From: an uncultured Prevotellaceae bacterium
GTDB lineage: Bacteria; Bacteroidota; Bacteroidia; Bacteroidales; Bacteroidaceae
Length of the DNA stretch: 49,517 nt
Reading direction: 5' to 3'
NCBI GenBank assembly: GCA_900318115.1
Contig: ONJJ01000023.1
Location: 1 to 49,517, forward strand
Position numbers and translations under genes: made by a program. Of this stretch, positions 14,975 through 24,287 are shown in pieces. The notes under the pieces are model-generated. The model saw only the letters and a list, made by a program, of their open reading frames with translations. It did no database searches and was not told the DNA's origin. Numbering within the stretch: the stretch's first letter is position 1; each line of letters begins with the position of its first letter.

Positions 14975-15193
14975 AGACGGGGAGAATGGGGTAGATGGGG
15001 TTAATGGGTTGATTTGGCGAGATTGGGAATGATGGGTGGAGAAGGGAAGACGAGGAGAATGGGGTAGATGGGGTTAATGGGTTGGTTGGGCGAGATGGGG
15101 AATGATGGGCGGAGAAGGGAAGACGGGGAGAATGGGGTAGATGGGATTAATGGGTTGGTTGGGCGGGATAGGGAAGGATGGGCGAGATGGGGG
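14975..15193 (+). repeat. 73-bp G-rich tandem repeat, three copies, G-quadruplex-prone
   Basis: Units start at 14975, 15048 and 15121 (exact 73-bp period). Units 1 and 2 are nearly identical and unit 3 diverges at its end. Each holds four G-runs at short spacing (GGGG-N5-GGGG-N5-GGGG-N5-GGG in copies 1 and 3, slightly broken in copy 2), the classic G-quadruplex pattern on the + strand. Confidence 0.88.
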
Positions 15194-15342
15194 AGGATGG
15201 GTGGAAAGGGGAGAGGACGGAGAGGGGGAGAAGAGGGCGAAGCGGGGATCGTGGTGCAGATGGTGCTGATGGGGTTGAAGGTATGGGTCTATGGGGATGT
15301 TGGGGTGCTTTCGGGCTGATGGATGAATTTTTCTTTCTTTTT

Positions 15343-15374
15343 TTTGGTCAGTCGGAAAAACATTGCTATCTTTG
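15343..15374 (+). promoter_or_regulatory. Promoter for the GH43-GH95 pair
   Basis: TTTG (15343-15346), 20 bp, TATCTTTG (15367-15374). The ATG follows 52 bp later at 15427. Confidence 0.78.
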
Positions 15375-15426
15375 CAGCGCCTAATCGATAAAACCTATAT
15401 ATTCTAGAACCACAGAATCGAAAAGT

Positions 15427-17979
15427 ATGAAGAAGATTGTGTTCGTGCTGACACTTCTTGTGTCGTTATGTGTGTCATCCCAGTTGAAGGCTGAGGGATG
15501 GACGAATCCAATGGTGCTGCCGGGACTGGCAAACCGCAGTCTTGGCGACCCATACATCATGAAGTATCGTGGGTACTATTATCTCTACGTGAGTGCCGGC
15601 GACAGAAACATCTATTGCTGGCGGACGAAGGACCTTATGGAATGGTCTGACGCCTACATCTGCTGCACGGACGAGACCACGGCCGTGGCCTATGCTCCTG
15701 AGGTGATTTACTGGAACGGTAAGTTCTATATGTGTACCTCGCCCCGAGGCGGTGGGCACTATATGCTGACGAGCGACAGCCCCACGGGTCCCTTTGTGCA
15801 CCGGACGGACAATCTCGGGCGCGACATCGACGGCTCGATGTTCGTTGACGACGACGGCAAGTGGTATTTCTACCACGCCAACAACGGCGGCATCCGCGGA
15901 TGCACGATGCCCACGCACCTCAGCTACGGCGACGACGTGAACCTGGGTTGCCAGATTTCCGGTCAGTGGACCGAGGGTCCTTGCGTGTTCAAACGCAATG
16001 GACTGTACTATCTTCTCTACACGGGCAATCACGTCTGGACCGTCGGCTACCGCATCGACTATGCCATCAGCAACGGCGGCGCACTCTCCGGCTTCCGGCC
16101 TCAGAGCGACCAGAATCCTATCCTCGTTGATACCGAGACCCCGACCCATCGTGCGCTGGGCCACGGAACTGCATTCGTGGGCCCTGACCTGGACACCTAT
16201 TTCTTCTGCTACCACAACTTGCAGGACAACAAGTCGCGCCGACTGCTGAACTTCGAGCGCATTGGTTGGGATGGCGACCGGCTGATGATGACAGGTCCCA
16301 CGTGTTGGGAGCAGGAACGTCCGCTGGTGGCTCAGAACGACTACTTCGAGCGCGAGGAACTGGGCGAGGCGTGGTCGCTGAGTGGAGTAGGTCAGTGGTC
16401 GCTGGTGGAGAAGGACCATCTGGCTCAGGCGGCAGCGGGCGAGGGCGTAGCCATGGCGCTGTACAATCCCTGCAACTATGAGAACTATACTGCAGAGTTC
16501 ACCGTTCGTGCAGCGGGCGAGGCAGGCCGTTGCGGCGCCATCTTCTCCTATCGGGATGCCCAGAACTATTCTGAAGCCGTCATCAATGCGGAGACGCAGA
16601 AGCTGGAAGTGAACGTGTATGTGGACGGCGCCGTCAAGACCTCCAAGAGTTTTTCCCTGCCCGGCGACTTCGATCCCCGGAGCTGGCACTGCATCCGCGT
16701 GGAGAAAGGTGCTCGCCGCGTGCGCGTATATATCGATGGTATGCGCAAGTACCAGCAGACGGGCGTCGCGGAGGGTGGTCAGGCAGGCTACGTCACCCGC
16801 GATGGAGCTGCCGACTTCTCGTACTTCGCCATCAGTCCCTATGTCGATGGCACCGGCATCCTCGATGTCAGTCAGCCTCTGCCGGGTATCATCGCCGCCA
16901 GCCTCTGCTATGAGGCCTCGGACAACGTGAAGGCCGTAGCCTACAACCTGAGCGCAGGTTCCGCCAACTCCATGCGCGCCACGACCGGCTCCGTGTTGAA
17001 GTACCGAGTGAATATCCAGGCGGACGGCATATATAATATAGGTGTGCGCTACCGTTCCTCCGCCACAAGTCATATCCGTTTGCTGGTGGATGGCCAGGTG
17101 GTGGCAGATAACGTGGAACTTGTTAATTCTCACGCCACCACGCGCACCTACACGCTGCAGGATGTGCCCCTTCCCGGGGGACTGCACCAGCTGACGGTGG
17201 AGGTGCTGGACGGCACTCCGTCGTTCTATGAGTTCATCTGCAAGCGCAGCGTTGCATCTCCCCACGTGATGGCTGACGACTTCGAGAATGGCTTCAGCGA
17301 GGAATGGGGCTACCGCGAAGGCAACTGGACCATCGTCGATGGGCAACTGGAGTCCACCGGCGGCTACGGCAAGATGCTCATGGGCGGCTTCGATGACATC
17401 CACCTGACGGACTACACCGTGGAGTGCGACGTCAACTATTTCTCCGGCGCCACCAACGGCGGTCTGCTCTTCCGCACCACCAATGCCTCCACAGGCGGCG
17501 CTGACGACAACCCCGTCCTGGGTACGGACTTCCTGCAGGGCTATGTCTTCCTGGCAGGTGGCACCTCCGTCACTCTCGGCAAGCATAACTTCGGCTGGCA
17601 GGCGCTGACGACGGTGAATCATGTCATGGACCTCTCCGTTCCCCACCACATGAAGGTGGAAGTGGAGGGCAGCACCTTCCGCTGCTACCTCGATGATATG
17701 GAGAAACCGCTGATTACCTACACGGACACGCGCCCCTTCATCACCGGCCGGGCGGGCTTCCGTGCTCACGACTCGCGCATCCGTTTCGACAACTTTGTGG
17801 TCACGCCGAAGGCGAAGCCCGATGGAGTGCGTCCTCCCCTGACTCCCGGGGCATCTGCTTCAGCTGCTCCGCTGCAGCTCTATGACCTGCAGGGACAGCA
17901 ACTCTCAGCCTCGGCTCCCACTCCCCGCGGAATCTACATCGTGCGCGAGGATGGGCGCAGCCGCAAGGTCATGCGCTGA
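15427..17979 (+). CDS. Secreted GH43-family glycosidase with CBM-like and LamG-like domains
   Basis: The 850-aa product has a signal peptide (to about residue 22). Residues ~25-300 form the GH43 five-bladed propeller. The catalytic trio is visible as Asp41 ('LGDPYIMKY', base), Asp135 ('DIDGSMFVDDDG', pKa modulator) and Glu183 ('WTEGPCVFK', acid). Then come a concanavalin/LamG-like domain (~300-480), a CBM6/35-like domain (~490-615, 'YNIGVRYRSSATSHIRLLVDG'), a second LamG-like domain (~620-795) and a tail 'LYDLQGQQL...RGIYIVRED'. GH43 enzymes are arabinofuranosidases, xylosidases or arabinanases; which one is unclear. It is probably co-transcribed with the GH95 gene 49 bp downstream. Confidence 0.88.
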   Translation: MKKIVFVLTLLVSLCVSSQLKAEGWTNPMVLPGLANRSLGDPYIMKYRGYYYLYVSAGDRNIYCWRTKDLMEWSDAYICCTDETTAVAYAPEVIYWNGKFYMCTSPRGGGHYMLTSDSPTGPFVHRTDNLGRDIDGSMFVDDDGKWYFYHANNGGIRGCTMPTHLSYGDDVNLGCQISGQWTEGPCVFKRNGLYYLLYTGNHVWTVGYRIDYAISNGGALSGFRPQSDQNPILVDTETPTHRALGHGTAFVGPDLDTYFFCYHNLQDNKSRRLLNFERIGWDGDRLMMTGPTCWEQERPLVAQNDYFEREELGEAWSLSGVGQWSLVEKDHLAQAAAGEGVAMALYNPCNYENYTAEFTVRAAGEAGRCGAIFSYRDAQNYSEAVINAETQKLEVNVYVDGAVKTSKSFSLPGDFDPRSWHCIRVEKGARRVRVYIDGMRKYQQTGVAEGGQAGYVTRDGAADFSYFAISPYVDGTGILDVSQPLPGIIAASLCYEASDNVKAVAYNLSAGSANSMRATTGSVLKYRVNIQADGIYNIGVRYRSSATSHIRLLVDGQVVADNVELVNSHATTRTYTLQDVPLPGGLHQLTVEVLDGTPSFYEFICKRSVASPHVMADDFENGFSEEWGYREGNWTIVDGQLESTGGYGKMLMGGFDDIHLTDYTVECDVNYFSGATNGGLLFRTTNASTGGADDNPVLGTDFLQGYVFLAGGTSVTLGKHNFGWQALTTVNHVMDLSVPHHMKVEVEGSTFRCYLDDMEKPLITYTDTRPFITGRAGFRAHDSRIRFDNFVVTPKAKPDGVRPPLTPGASASAAPLQLYDLQGQQLSASAPTPRGIYIVREDGRSRKVMR

Positions 17980-18028
17980 GCGATGAATGCTGGACGTAAC
18001 TCATTAATAATCATTCTATAGAATCATC

Positions 18029-20440
18029 ATGAAGCGAATCTTTTGTCTTTTGTGCCTGAGCACGATGTGTTGTATGGCATTTGCTCAAGCGCCCGAGCAG
18101 CGGAGCGATAGCGAACTCCTCTGGTACAAGGAACCGGCGCACGTGTGGCTGGAGGCTCTGCCGCTGGGCAACAGCCGCCTGGGTGCCATGGTCTATGGCG
18201 GCACCGTCCGCGAGGAAATCCAACTGAACGAGGAGACCTTCTGGAGCGGAGGCCCGCACAACAACAACAGCACCACCTCGCTGCAGCACCTTGACGAGGT
18301 GCGCCAACTCATCTTCGAAGGCAAGGAGAAAGAGGCCGAGAACATCATCAACCGTGAGTTCGTGCGGGGTCCCCACGGCATGAAGTTCCTGCCCCTGGGT
18401 TCGCTGATGATGACCTTTGGTCATGAAACGCCGATGCAGTATGAGCGCAGCCTGGATCTGCAGCGCGCGGTGAATACCACCACCTATACATATAATAATG
18501 TGCGCTACACTCGCACCGCCTTCACCTCGCTGGCGGACAGCGTGCTTGTTGTCAGTATTCAGGCAGATAGGCGCGGCGCCCTGTCCTTCGGACTGCGTCA
18601 TGTCTGTCCTCAACTCCGCTCTGGAAGTCGGTCTGTGGCCGAGGGCCAGGGACGTGGTGCGCTGGTGACTACCGTTCAGGGAGTGGAGCACGAAGGGATT
18701 CCTGCCGCCCTCGCTGCGGAGTGCCGCGTGGTGGTGCAGACGGATGGCACTGTCGTGGCCGAAGGTGACTCGCTTCGCGTCAGCAATGCATCGACCGCCA
18801 CGCTCTATGTCTCTGCCGCCACCAATTTCGTAAACTACCACGATGTCAGCGGCGATGCCTCCGCCAAAAACCAGCGTCTGCTGGCCGCGGCGGTGAAGAA
18901 GGATGCCAAGAGCCTACTGAAGCGCCACATCAAGGACTACCAGCGGCAATATGGGCGCGTCAGTCTGCAGCTGGGGCCCGCCGGAACCGGTGCTAACGCC
19001 GGCAACCTTTCTACGATAGAGCGCCTGACGCACTTCTACAACAGAGGTTGCAAGGACCTGGGACTCGTGGCACTGATGTTCAACTATGGTCGCTACCTGC
19101 TCATCAGTTCCTCCCAGCCTGGCGGTCAGCCGGCGAACCTGCAGGGTATGTGGAACAACAGAGTCAATCCAGCCTGGGACTCGAAGTACACCATCAATAT
19201 CAATGCCGAGATGAACTACTGGCCTGCCGAGGTCTGTGGCCTGACGGAGAGTGCCGAACCCCTGTTCCACATGGTGCAGGACTTGAGCCAGACCGGTAAG
19301 GAGACTGCGCGTGTGATGTACAATTGCCGGGGGTGGGTGGCACATCACAACACCGACCTCTGGCGCATAGCCGGTCCTGTGGACGGAGCTCCCTGGGGAA
19401 TGTTCCCTAACGGCGGTGCGTGGTTGGCCACACACCTTTGGGAACACTACCTCTTCACCCTGGACCAGGATTTCCTGCGTCGGTACTATCCCGTCCTGCG
19501 CGAGGCAGCGCGCTTCTACCTCGACTACATGGTCGAGCGCGACGGTCAGCTGCTCGTTGTCCCCAGCGTGTCGCCGGAGCATGGCGGACGAGGGAAACCG
19601 ACTCCTGTCTGTGCCGCCTGCACGATGGACAACCAGATAGCCCGCGATGCCCTCTCGCAGGCGTTGCAGGCCGCAGAACTGCTGGGCGAGGATGCCGACT
19701 TGCAGCAGCAACTCCGGCAGGCAATCGGCAAGTTACCTCCCATGAAGGTGGGACAGTATGGCCAGCTGCAGGAGTGGCGCGAGGACCTCGATGATCCTCA
19801 TGACCAGCATCGCCACATCTCGCATCTCTACGGGTTGTATCCTTCTGCCCAGATATCCCCCTTCCGCACTCCCGACCTCTGGCGCGCCTCTGGTGTGACG
19901 CTTCATCAACGCGGCGACCAGGCCACGGGCTGGAGTCTGGGCTGGAAGACCTGTTTCTGGGCACGCATGCTCGATGGCAACCATGCCTTCCGCATTATCT
20001 CGAATATGCTGCGCCTGTTGCCTGGCGATGGACATGAGCGCCAATACCCCGACGGCCGCACCTACCCCAATCTCTTTGATGCCCATCCCCCTTTCCAGAT
20101 CGACGGAAACTTCGGTGTCACTGCCGGTATCGCCGAGATGCTGCTTCAGAGTCACGACGGCGCCCTGCATCTGCTGCCAGCCCTGCCCGATAGCTGGACG
20201 GAGGGCAGCGTCAGCGGACTGCGTGCGCGCGGGGGCTATTCGGTGGATATTGCGTGGGAAAATCATCAGCTGATTGCAGCCACCATTCACCCCACACATA
20301 GCGGCACGCTACTTGTGCGCACAGCCACGCCCCTGAACCAAGGCACCCTCGTCCGCATCTATTCCGGACTCCATATTTATGAATATGAGATTCCCGTGAA
20401 GGCGGGTAAGGCTATCTGTATCGGTATTTCTAAGAAATAA
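18029..20440 (+). CDS. GH95-family alpha-L-fucosidase/alpha-L-galactosidase
   Basis: The 803-aa product has a signal peptide ([20 protein letters not shown]) and full-length GH95 architecture. An N-terminal beta-domain ('[19 protein letters not shown]', '[14 protein letters not shown]') is followed by an (alpha/alpha)6 catalytic barrel with '[19 protein letters not shown]', '[20 protein letters not shown]' (candidate acid Glu582), and '[19 protein letters not shown]', then a C-terminal beta-domain. GH95 enzymes invert alpha-1,2-L-fucosides; some plant-glycan members act on alpha-L-galactosides. No SusC/D pair is nearby to settle the substrate. It lies 49 bp after GH43 with no separate promoter, and is probably periplasmic. 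Confidence 0.93.
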   Translation: MKRIFCLLCLSTMCCMAFAQAPEQRSDSELLWYKEPAHVWLEALPLGNSRLGAMVYGGTVREEIQLNEETFWSGGPHNNNSTTSLQHLDEVRQLIFEGKEKEAENIINREFVRGPHGMKFLPLGSLMMTFGHETPMQYERSLDLQRAVNTTTYTYNNVRYTRTAFTSLADSVLVVSIQADRRGALSFGLRHVCPQLRSGSRSVAEGQGRGALVTTVQGVEHEGIPAALAAECRVVVQTDGTVVAEGDSLRVSNASTATLYVSAATNFVNYHDVSGDASAKNQRLLAAAVKKDAKSLLKRHIKDYQRQYGRVSLQLGPAGTGANAGNLSTIERLTHFYNRGCKDLGLVALMFNYGRYLLISSSQPGGQPANLQGMWNNRVNPAWDSKYTININAEMNYWPAEVCGLTESAEPLFHMVQDLSQTGKETARVMYNCRGWVAHHNTDLWRIAGPVDGAPWGMFPNGGAWLATHLWEHYLFTLDQDFLRRYYPVLREAARFYLDYMVERDGQLLVVPSVSPEHGGRGKPTPVCAACTMDNQIARDALSQALQAAELLGEDADLQQQLRQAIGKLPPMKVGQYGQLQEWREDLDDPHDQHRHISHLYGLYPSAQISPFRTPDLWRASGVTLHQRGDQATGWSLGWKTCFWARMLDGNHAFRIISNMLRLLPGDGHERQYPDGRTYPNLFDAHPPFQIDGNFGVTAGIAEMLLQSHDGALHLLPALPDSWTEGSVSGLRARGGYSVDIAWENHQLIAATIHPTHSGTLLVRTATPLNQGTLVRIYSGLHIYEYEIPVKAGKAICIGISKK

Positions 20441-20479
20441 CAGGATAAAGCGAGAAAAAAGCGAGGAAAAGCAGGTGGA

Positions 20480-20513
20480 TTTGCTGCGGTATGATAAAAT
20501 TTGATTATCTTTG
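20480..20513 (+). promoter_or_regulatory. Promoter for the GH20 gene
   Basis: TTTG (20480-20483), 22 bp, TATCTTTG (20506-20513); the leader to the ATG at 20619 is about 100 nt. Confidence 0.65.
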
Positions 20514-20618
20514 CGGCGCAAAACGGCAAAATCTTACCTTATTTATTTAATAACTTGCACCTTTTCTCGCCATGGCAGCCTCTGAAGGCTCATCTGGCTT
20601 AACGAAAACGTTTGCTAT

Positions 20619-22301
20619 ATGAAAAAGTTTCTTGCATCTATCCTGCTTGTGTGTGCTGCGGCAACTGTCATGGCCCAGCGCGCTGATTACCGTATTATCC
20701 CGCTGCCAAAGAGCGTGGAGACCGACACCACCAAGGTGTTTACGCTCCGTGCGGGAATGGGCATCGCCTACGACTCGGGCAACCCCGAGGTATCGCGCAA
20801 CGTGCAGTTCCTGCGCCAGTGGGTGGAGGAACTGACGGGTGTGAAACTCGCCTTGACGCCCGATGACAAGAAGGCTGCCGTTCGCCTGACCCTGGGCTTC
20901 CCTGCCGACAAGAAAGCAAAGAAAGCAAAAAAGGGGCAACCCGCTGCCGAACTGACCGAACAGCAGCAGGAAGCCTACGCTGTCAGCATCAATGAGAGCG
21001 GCATCCAGATTTCTGCGCGCAACCCCATCGGATTCTTCCGCGCCGCACAGACGCTGCGCAAGAGTCTGCCCGTCGCTCAGGGTCCCAAAGGTCCGGCTTT
21101 CAGCTCCATCGATTTCCCCTATGCTCAGATTCAGGACGAACCTCGCTTTGTCTATCGTGGCGCGCATCTGGATTGTGCCCGCCACTTCTTCTCGGTGGAG
21201 GTCATCAAGCAGTATCTGGACCTGCTGGCCCTGCACGGCTGCAACCAGTTCCACTGGCACTTCACGGAAGACCAGGGCTGGCGCTTTGAGGTCAAGGCAT
21301 TGCCGGAACTGGCCAAGAAAGGTAGTGTCAGGGAGCAGACCGTCATCGGGCGTAACACCGGCGTGTACGACGGACAGCGCTATGGCGGCTATTACACACA
21401 GGAGCAGTGCCGCGAGATCGTGAACTACGCCGCAGAACGCTACATCAACGTCATCCCGGAAATCGACCTCCCAGGTCACATGCAGGGCGCCCTGCACGTC
21501 TATCCAAACCTGGGTTGCACCGGTGGTCCTTACCCCGTGTGGCAGATCTGGGGTGTTTCGCGTGATGTACTCTGTGCGGGCAATCCGGAGACGATGTCGT
21601 TCCTGAAGACCGTGTTGGGCGAGCTCTGCGACGTGTTTCCCTCGAAGTTCATACATATCGGTGGCGATGAGTGTCCCAAGGTGCGCTGGAAGGAATGTCC
21701 GAAGTGCCAGGCCAAGGCAAAAGAACTGGGACTGAAGGACGATGGCAAGCATAGCGTCGAGAACCAGTTGCAGACATGGATTAACCATGAGATGGAGAAG
21801 TTCCTGAGCAAGCGCGGCCGCGACATGATCGGATGGGACGAAGTGCTGGAAGGAGGACTGACGGAGAAAGGCATTGTCATGTCGTGGCGCGGTATCAAAG
21901 GCGGCATAGAGGCCGCACGGCAGCACCACCGCGTGATCATGACGCCCACGGACTACTGCTACATCGACTACTATCAGCTGAAGGACCAGGGGGGGCAGCC
22001 TCTGGGCATCGGCGGATATCTGCCCGTCTCGAAAGTCTATTCGTTCGAACCCCTGATTCCCGATCAGCTCTCTGAAGACGAGCAGAAGTATATCCTCGGT
22101 CCTCAGGTGAACCTCTGGACGGAGTACGTGGCCTATCCCCAGCACTTGTTCTATATGTTGCTGCCCCGTCTGGATGCCATCAGCGAGGTGCAGTGGTGTC
22201 GCTCGGACCAGAAGGACTTCGAGGACTTCAAGACCCGTCTGCCGCACATGAAGCAGATCTACGACCGCATGGGCGTGAACTACTGTCACCAGGTGGAGTG
22301 A
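20619..22301 (+). CDS. GH20 beta-N-acetylhexosaminidase
   Basis: The 560-aa product has a signal peptide (MKKFLASILLVCAAATVMAQ). An N-terminal GH20b domain (~25-155, including a lysine-rich insert 'KKAKKAKKGQ') precedes the TIM-barrel. Signatures are 'RGAHLDCARHFFSVEVIKQY', 'NQFHWHFTEDQGWR', 'EIDLPGHMQGAL', and the catalytic pair Asp350-Glu351 in 'HIGGDECPKVRW', with 'GWDEVLEGG' and 'NLWTEYV' further on. It releases terminal GlcNAc or GalNAc by substrate-assisted catalysis in the periplasm. It has its own promoter. The ABC ATPase gene follows by 42 bp but is functionally unrelated. Confidence 0.95.
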   Translation: MKKFLASILLVCAAATVMAQRADYRIIPLPKSVETDTTKVFTLRAGMGIAYDSGNPEVSRNVQFLRQWVEELTGVKLALTPDDKKAAVRLTLGFPADKKAKKAKKGQPAAELTEQQQEAYAVSINESGIQISARNPIGFFRAAQTLRKSLPVAQGPKGPAFSSIDFPYAQIQDEPRFVYRGAHLDCARHFFSVEVIKQYLDLLALHGCNQFHWHFTEDQGWRFEVKALPELAKKGSVREQTVIGRNTGVYDGQRYGGYYTQEQCREIVNYAAERYINVIPEIDLPGHMQGALHVYPNLGCTGGPYPVWQIWGVSRDVLCAGNPETMSFLKTVLGELCDVFPSKFIHIGGDECPKVRWKECPKCQAKAKELGLKDDGKHSVENQLQTWINHEMEKFLSKRGRDMIGWDEVLEGGLTEKGIVMSWRGIKGGIEAARQHHRVIMTPTDYCYIDYYQLKDQGGQPLGIGGYLPVSKVYSFEPLIPDQLSEDEQKYILGPQVNLWTEYVAYPQHLFYMLLPRLDAISEVQWCRSDQKDFEDFKTRLPHMKQIYDRMGVNYCHQVE

Positions 22302-22343
22302 ACAGAACAAGAGCTTCCTCTACTCACTCAACTGCAAAATCGA

Positions 22344-23123
22344 ATGACCTACGAACTCCAAGACCTCACCACCGGTTACCCCACCAAGAAAGGTAACCGC
22401 GTGGTGTCCACACACATAACGGCCAATCTACAGGCGGGTGAACTCACCTGCCTGCTTGGCCCCAATGGTGCCGGCAAAAGTACATTGCTGCGCACTCTTG
22501 CTGCCTTTCAGGCGCCACTCAGCGGGCAAATGGTGCTCGATGGCGCCCCTTTGAATAGTTATACTTCCCAGCAACTGGCCACCCGATTGGGCGTTGTCCT
22601 CACAGAGCGCCCAGATATAAAAGGAATGCGCGTGCGCGAGATGGTTGCCATGGGGCGCAGTCCCTACACCGGCTTCTGGGGGAATCTCTCCAGCGAAGAC
22701 GAGCAGGCGGTGGATGAGGCAATCCGGCAAGTGGGTATTCAGGAACTCAGCCGCCGCATGGTGCACACCCTCTCTGACGGCGAGCGCCAAAAGGTTATGA
22801 TCTCCAAAGCGCTGGCTCAGCAGACACCCATCATCTTCCTCGATGAACCCACGGCCTTCCTGGATTTTCCTTCCAAGGTCGAAATGATGCTGCTGCTCTC
22901 ACGCCTCGCCCATACGATGCAGAAGACCATCTTCCTCTCCACCCACGACCTTGAGCTCGCCCTGCAGACGGCAGATCGCCTGTGGCTGTTGGACAAGACG
23001 AGCGAAGGCGTCACCATAGGGACGCCTTCCGAGTTGGCAGCCAACGGGGCACTGCCGCGTTTCTTCTCAGGCCCCGGCATCACATTCGACGCCGATGCCC
23101 TCCGATTTACGATAAGCAAGTAG
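22344..23123 (+). CDS. FecE-like ABC transporter ATP-binding protein (orphan)
   Basis: The 259-aa ATPase has Walker A 'GPNGAGKST' (residues 39-47), Q-loop region 'LATRLGVVLTERPD', signature 'TLSDGERQKVMISKAL', Walker B 'PIIFLDEPTAFLDF' and H-loop 'STHDLELAL'. 'VREMVAMGRSPYTGFWGNLS' is characteristic of the iron-siderophore/cobalamin importer class (FecE/BtuD). The partner permease and binding protein are not beside it in this window: GH20 lies upstream and rhaM is convergent downstream. It probably works with FecCD-type permeases encoded elsewhere. Substrate not determinable from sequence. Confidence 0.88.
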   Translation: MTYELQDLTTGYPTKKGNRVVSTHITANLQAGELTCLLGPNGAGKSTLLRTLAAFQAPLSGQMVLDGAPLNSYTSQQLATRLGVVLTERPDIKGMRVREMVAMGRSPYTGFWGNLSSEDEQAVDEAIRQVGIQELSRRMVHTLSDGERQKVMISKALAQQTPIIFLDEPTAFLDFPSKVEMMLLLSRLAHTMQKTIFLSTHDLELALQTADRLWLLDKTSEGVTIGTPSELAANGALPRFFSGPGITFDADALRFTISK

Positions 23124-23168
23124 CAAGATTGCCACCTGCTCTCAGTAATCTATCTGCAGAGCCGATGT

Positions 23169-23483
23169 TCAGTCCAGATGGAAAACCTCCTGAATGGGAA
23201 TGGTCACAGGGCTGTTGTCCGGGTTGGTCTCCATGATATCCTTCATATAGGCCCACCATTTCTGCGTCGTCTCGTCGGCACCCATATCCTGAGAACTCTG
23301 TTCGCCTTCAATCTCTTGATAGCCGAAGAGAATGTTGGTGTCGCGGTCCCAATAGATGGAGTAGTTGCGCACTCCGGCATCTTTGATCTGTTTCTTCAAT
23401 TCAGGCCACAGGGCTGCGTGGCGGCGTTCGTACTCTTCCTCAAAACCGGGTTTAAGGAACATCTTAAAAGCAAAGCGTTTCAT
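23169..23483 (-). CDS. rhaM: L-rhamnose mutarotase
   Basis: The 104-aa product has exactly the family length. It interconverts alpha- and beta-L-rhamnose, feeding L-rhamnose isomerase. Tyr18 and His22 ('EEEYERRHAALWPEL') occupy the positions of the catalytic pair in the E. coli enzyme, and 'KWWAYMKDIM' supplies the sugar-stacking tryptophans. 'IYWDRDTNILFGYQE' is also typical. It is cytosolic and a single gene; no other rha genes are in the window. Its minus-strand promoter element is at 23528-23535. Confidence 0.93.
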   Translation of the reverse strand: MKRFAFKMFLKPGFEEEYERRHAALWPELKKQIKDAGVRNYSIYWDRDTNILFGYQEIEGEQSSQDMGADETTQKWWAYMKDIMETNPDNSPVTIPIQEVFHLD

Positions 23484-23527
23484 GACCTTAAATGTGTTAT
23501 TTGATAATGATTTTTGAAATCTTACTG

Positions 23528-23535
23528 CAAAGGTA
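23528..23535 (-). promoter_or_regulatory. -7 element for rhaM
   Basis: CAAAGGTA on + reads TACCTTTG on minus, about 45 bp upstream of the rhaM start codon. No good -33 box was seen. Confidence 0.55.
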
Positions 23536-23682
23536 GTGAAAAAAATGCTTTTGGCACTCTTTTTATCTCTTTTTTCTTCACGAAATGTTCTAAAAAGACC
23601 CTAATTATCACTTTTTCAGCCTAAAACGTCAAGGAAAAAGCATTTTGACCCGCAAAACAAATCGGGTTGTGATTGAATGAGT

Positions 23683-23690
23683 TATCTTTG
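23683..23690 (+). promoter_or_regulatory. -7 element for the AraC-type gene
   Basis: TATCTTTG at 23683-23690, with the ATG at 23762. The -33 region is poor. Confidence 0.5.
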
Positions 23691-23761
23691 CAGCGCAAGT
23701 TGAGTAATACACCTTGCCTACTAAATAATTCAAGTATTCACATAGATAAGAATGACAGCTT

Positions 23762-24112
23762 ATGCTTGACCCTTTTCAGAATAGAACTCCGTCTCGGAAA
23801 ATTGACCTGCAAGAATTCATGGAGAAGAATTTCAGGTGCGATATGTCCATGACAGAGTTTGCGAAGGCTTCTGGTAGAAGTCTCTCGACTTTCAAACGCG
23901 ACTTCAAAAAGATGAGCGACTTGTCGCCAGAACGCTGGCTGACAGATCGCCGCTTGCGCGCAGCTTTTGAGTTGCTGAAGCGCGGACGCCGCGTATCGGA
24001 CGCCTGCTTTGATGTGGGCTTCAAGAACGTTTCTCACTTCTCTGCCATCTTCAAGAAGAAGTTTGGCATCACTCCTGGAGAAGCACGCAAGGGTGCACAG
24101 GTGCAAGATTGA
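23762..24112 (+). CDS. Minimal AraC-family regulator (DNA-binding domain only)
   Basis: The 116-aa product is little more than the AraC/XylS double helix-turn-helix: 'MTEFAKASGRSLSTFKRDFK' (first HTH), 'SPERWLTDRRLRAAFELLKR', then 'VSDACFDVGFKNVSHFSAIF' and 'KKKFGITPGEARK' (second HTH and signature). AraC proteins are usually 280-300 aa with an N-terminal sensing domain, which is absent here. A -7 box lies ~70 bp upstream and the intervening DNA holds no coding remnant I can see. It could be a naturally minimal regulator or the result of an internal deletion. Target genes unknown; a terminator follows directly. Confidence 0.85.
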   Translation: MLDPFQNRTPSRKIDLQEFMEKNFRCDMSMTEFAKASGRSLSTFKRDFKKMSDLSPERWLTDRRLRAAFELLKRGRRVSDACFDVGFKNVSHFSAIFKKKFGITPGEARKGAQVQD

Positions 24113-24139
24113 GCTCAGCACCACCCTCAATAAAACGAT

Positions 24140-24172
24140 GAAGCCCGCACGTTCAGATGTGCGGGCTTCTTT
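24140..24172 (+). terminator. Intrinsic terminator after the AraC-type gene
   Basis: A perfect 11-bp stem GAAGCCCGCAC/GTGCGGGCTTC (24140-24150 with 24159-24169) with an 8-nt loop and Ts. Confidence 0.85.
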
Positions 24173-24196
24173 GTGGTTCGTCACAGTCACAGGGGA

Positions 24197-24215
24197 GAGG
24201 TGGCAGTGCCACCTC
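24197..24215. repeat. Perfect palindrome downstream of the SIMPL gene
   Basis: GAGGTGGCA-G-TGCCACCTC, 9-bp arms around one base, between two convergent genes. It may aid termination of the minus-strand SIMPL gene. Confidence 0.55.
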
Positions 24216-24287
24216 CTACACTGAGCAAGGGGAATGCTGAGGGGGGGACAGGCTGCGCTGGGAGAGGTGGCTGCGCTGAGCCGGGCA

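Larger units (their letters stand above)
14788..15426. other. 639-bp gene-free region: Z-DNA-like run, G-rich minisatellite, promoter
   Basis: From left to right it holds AT-rich spacer, an alternating CGCGCGCGCG run (14961-14970), the 73-bp G-rich tandem repeat (14975-15193), a degenerate G-rich tail to about 15300, and the GH43 promoter (15343-15374). The open frames across the repeat are not genes: the 73-bp period is not a multiple of three and their products are low-complexity. Confidence 0.8.

Noticed and set aside
15068-15384. Overlapping glycine/arginine-rich frames across the G-rich repeat
   Set aside because: The repeat period (73 bp) is not a multiple of three, the frames are low-complexity, and no promoter serves them.
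15475-17769. 764-codon minus-strand open frame over GH43
   Set aside because: The sense strand is a complete GH43 enzyme with catalytic Asp/Asp/Glu; the antisense product has no domain.
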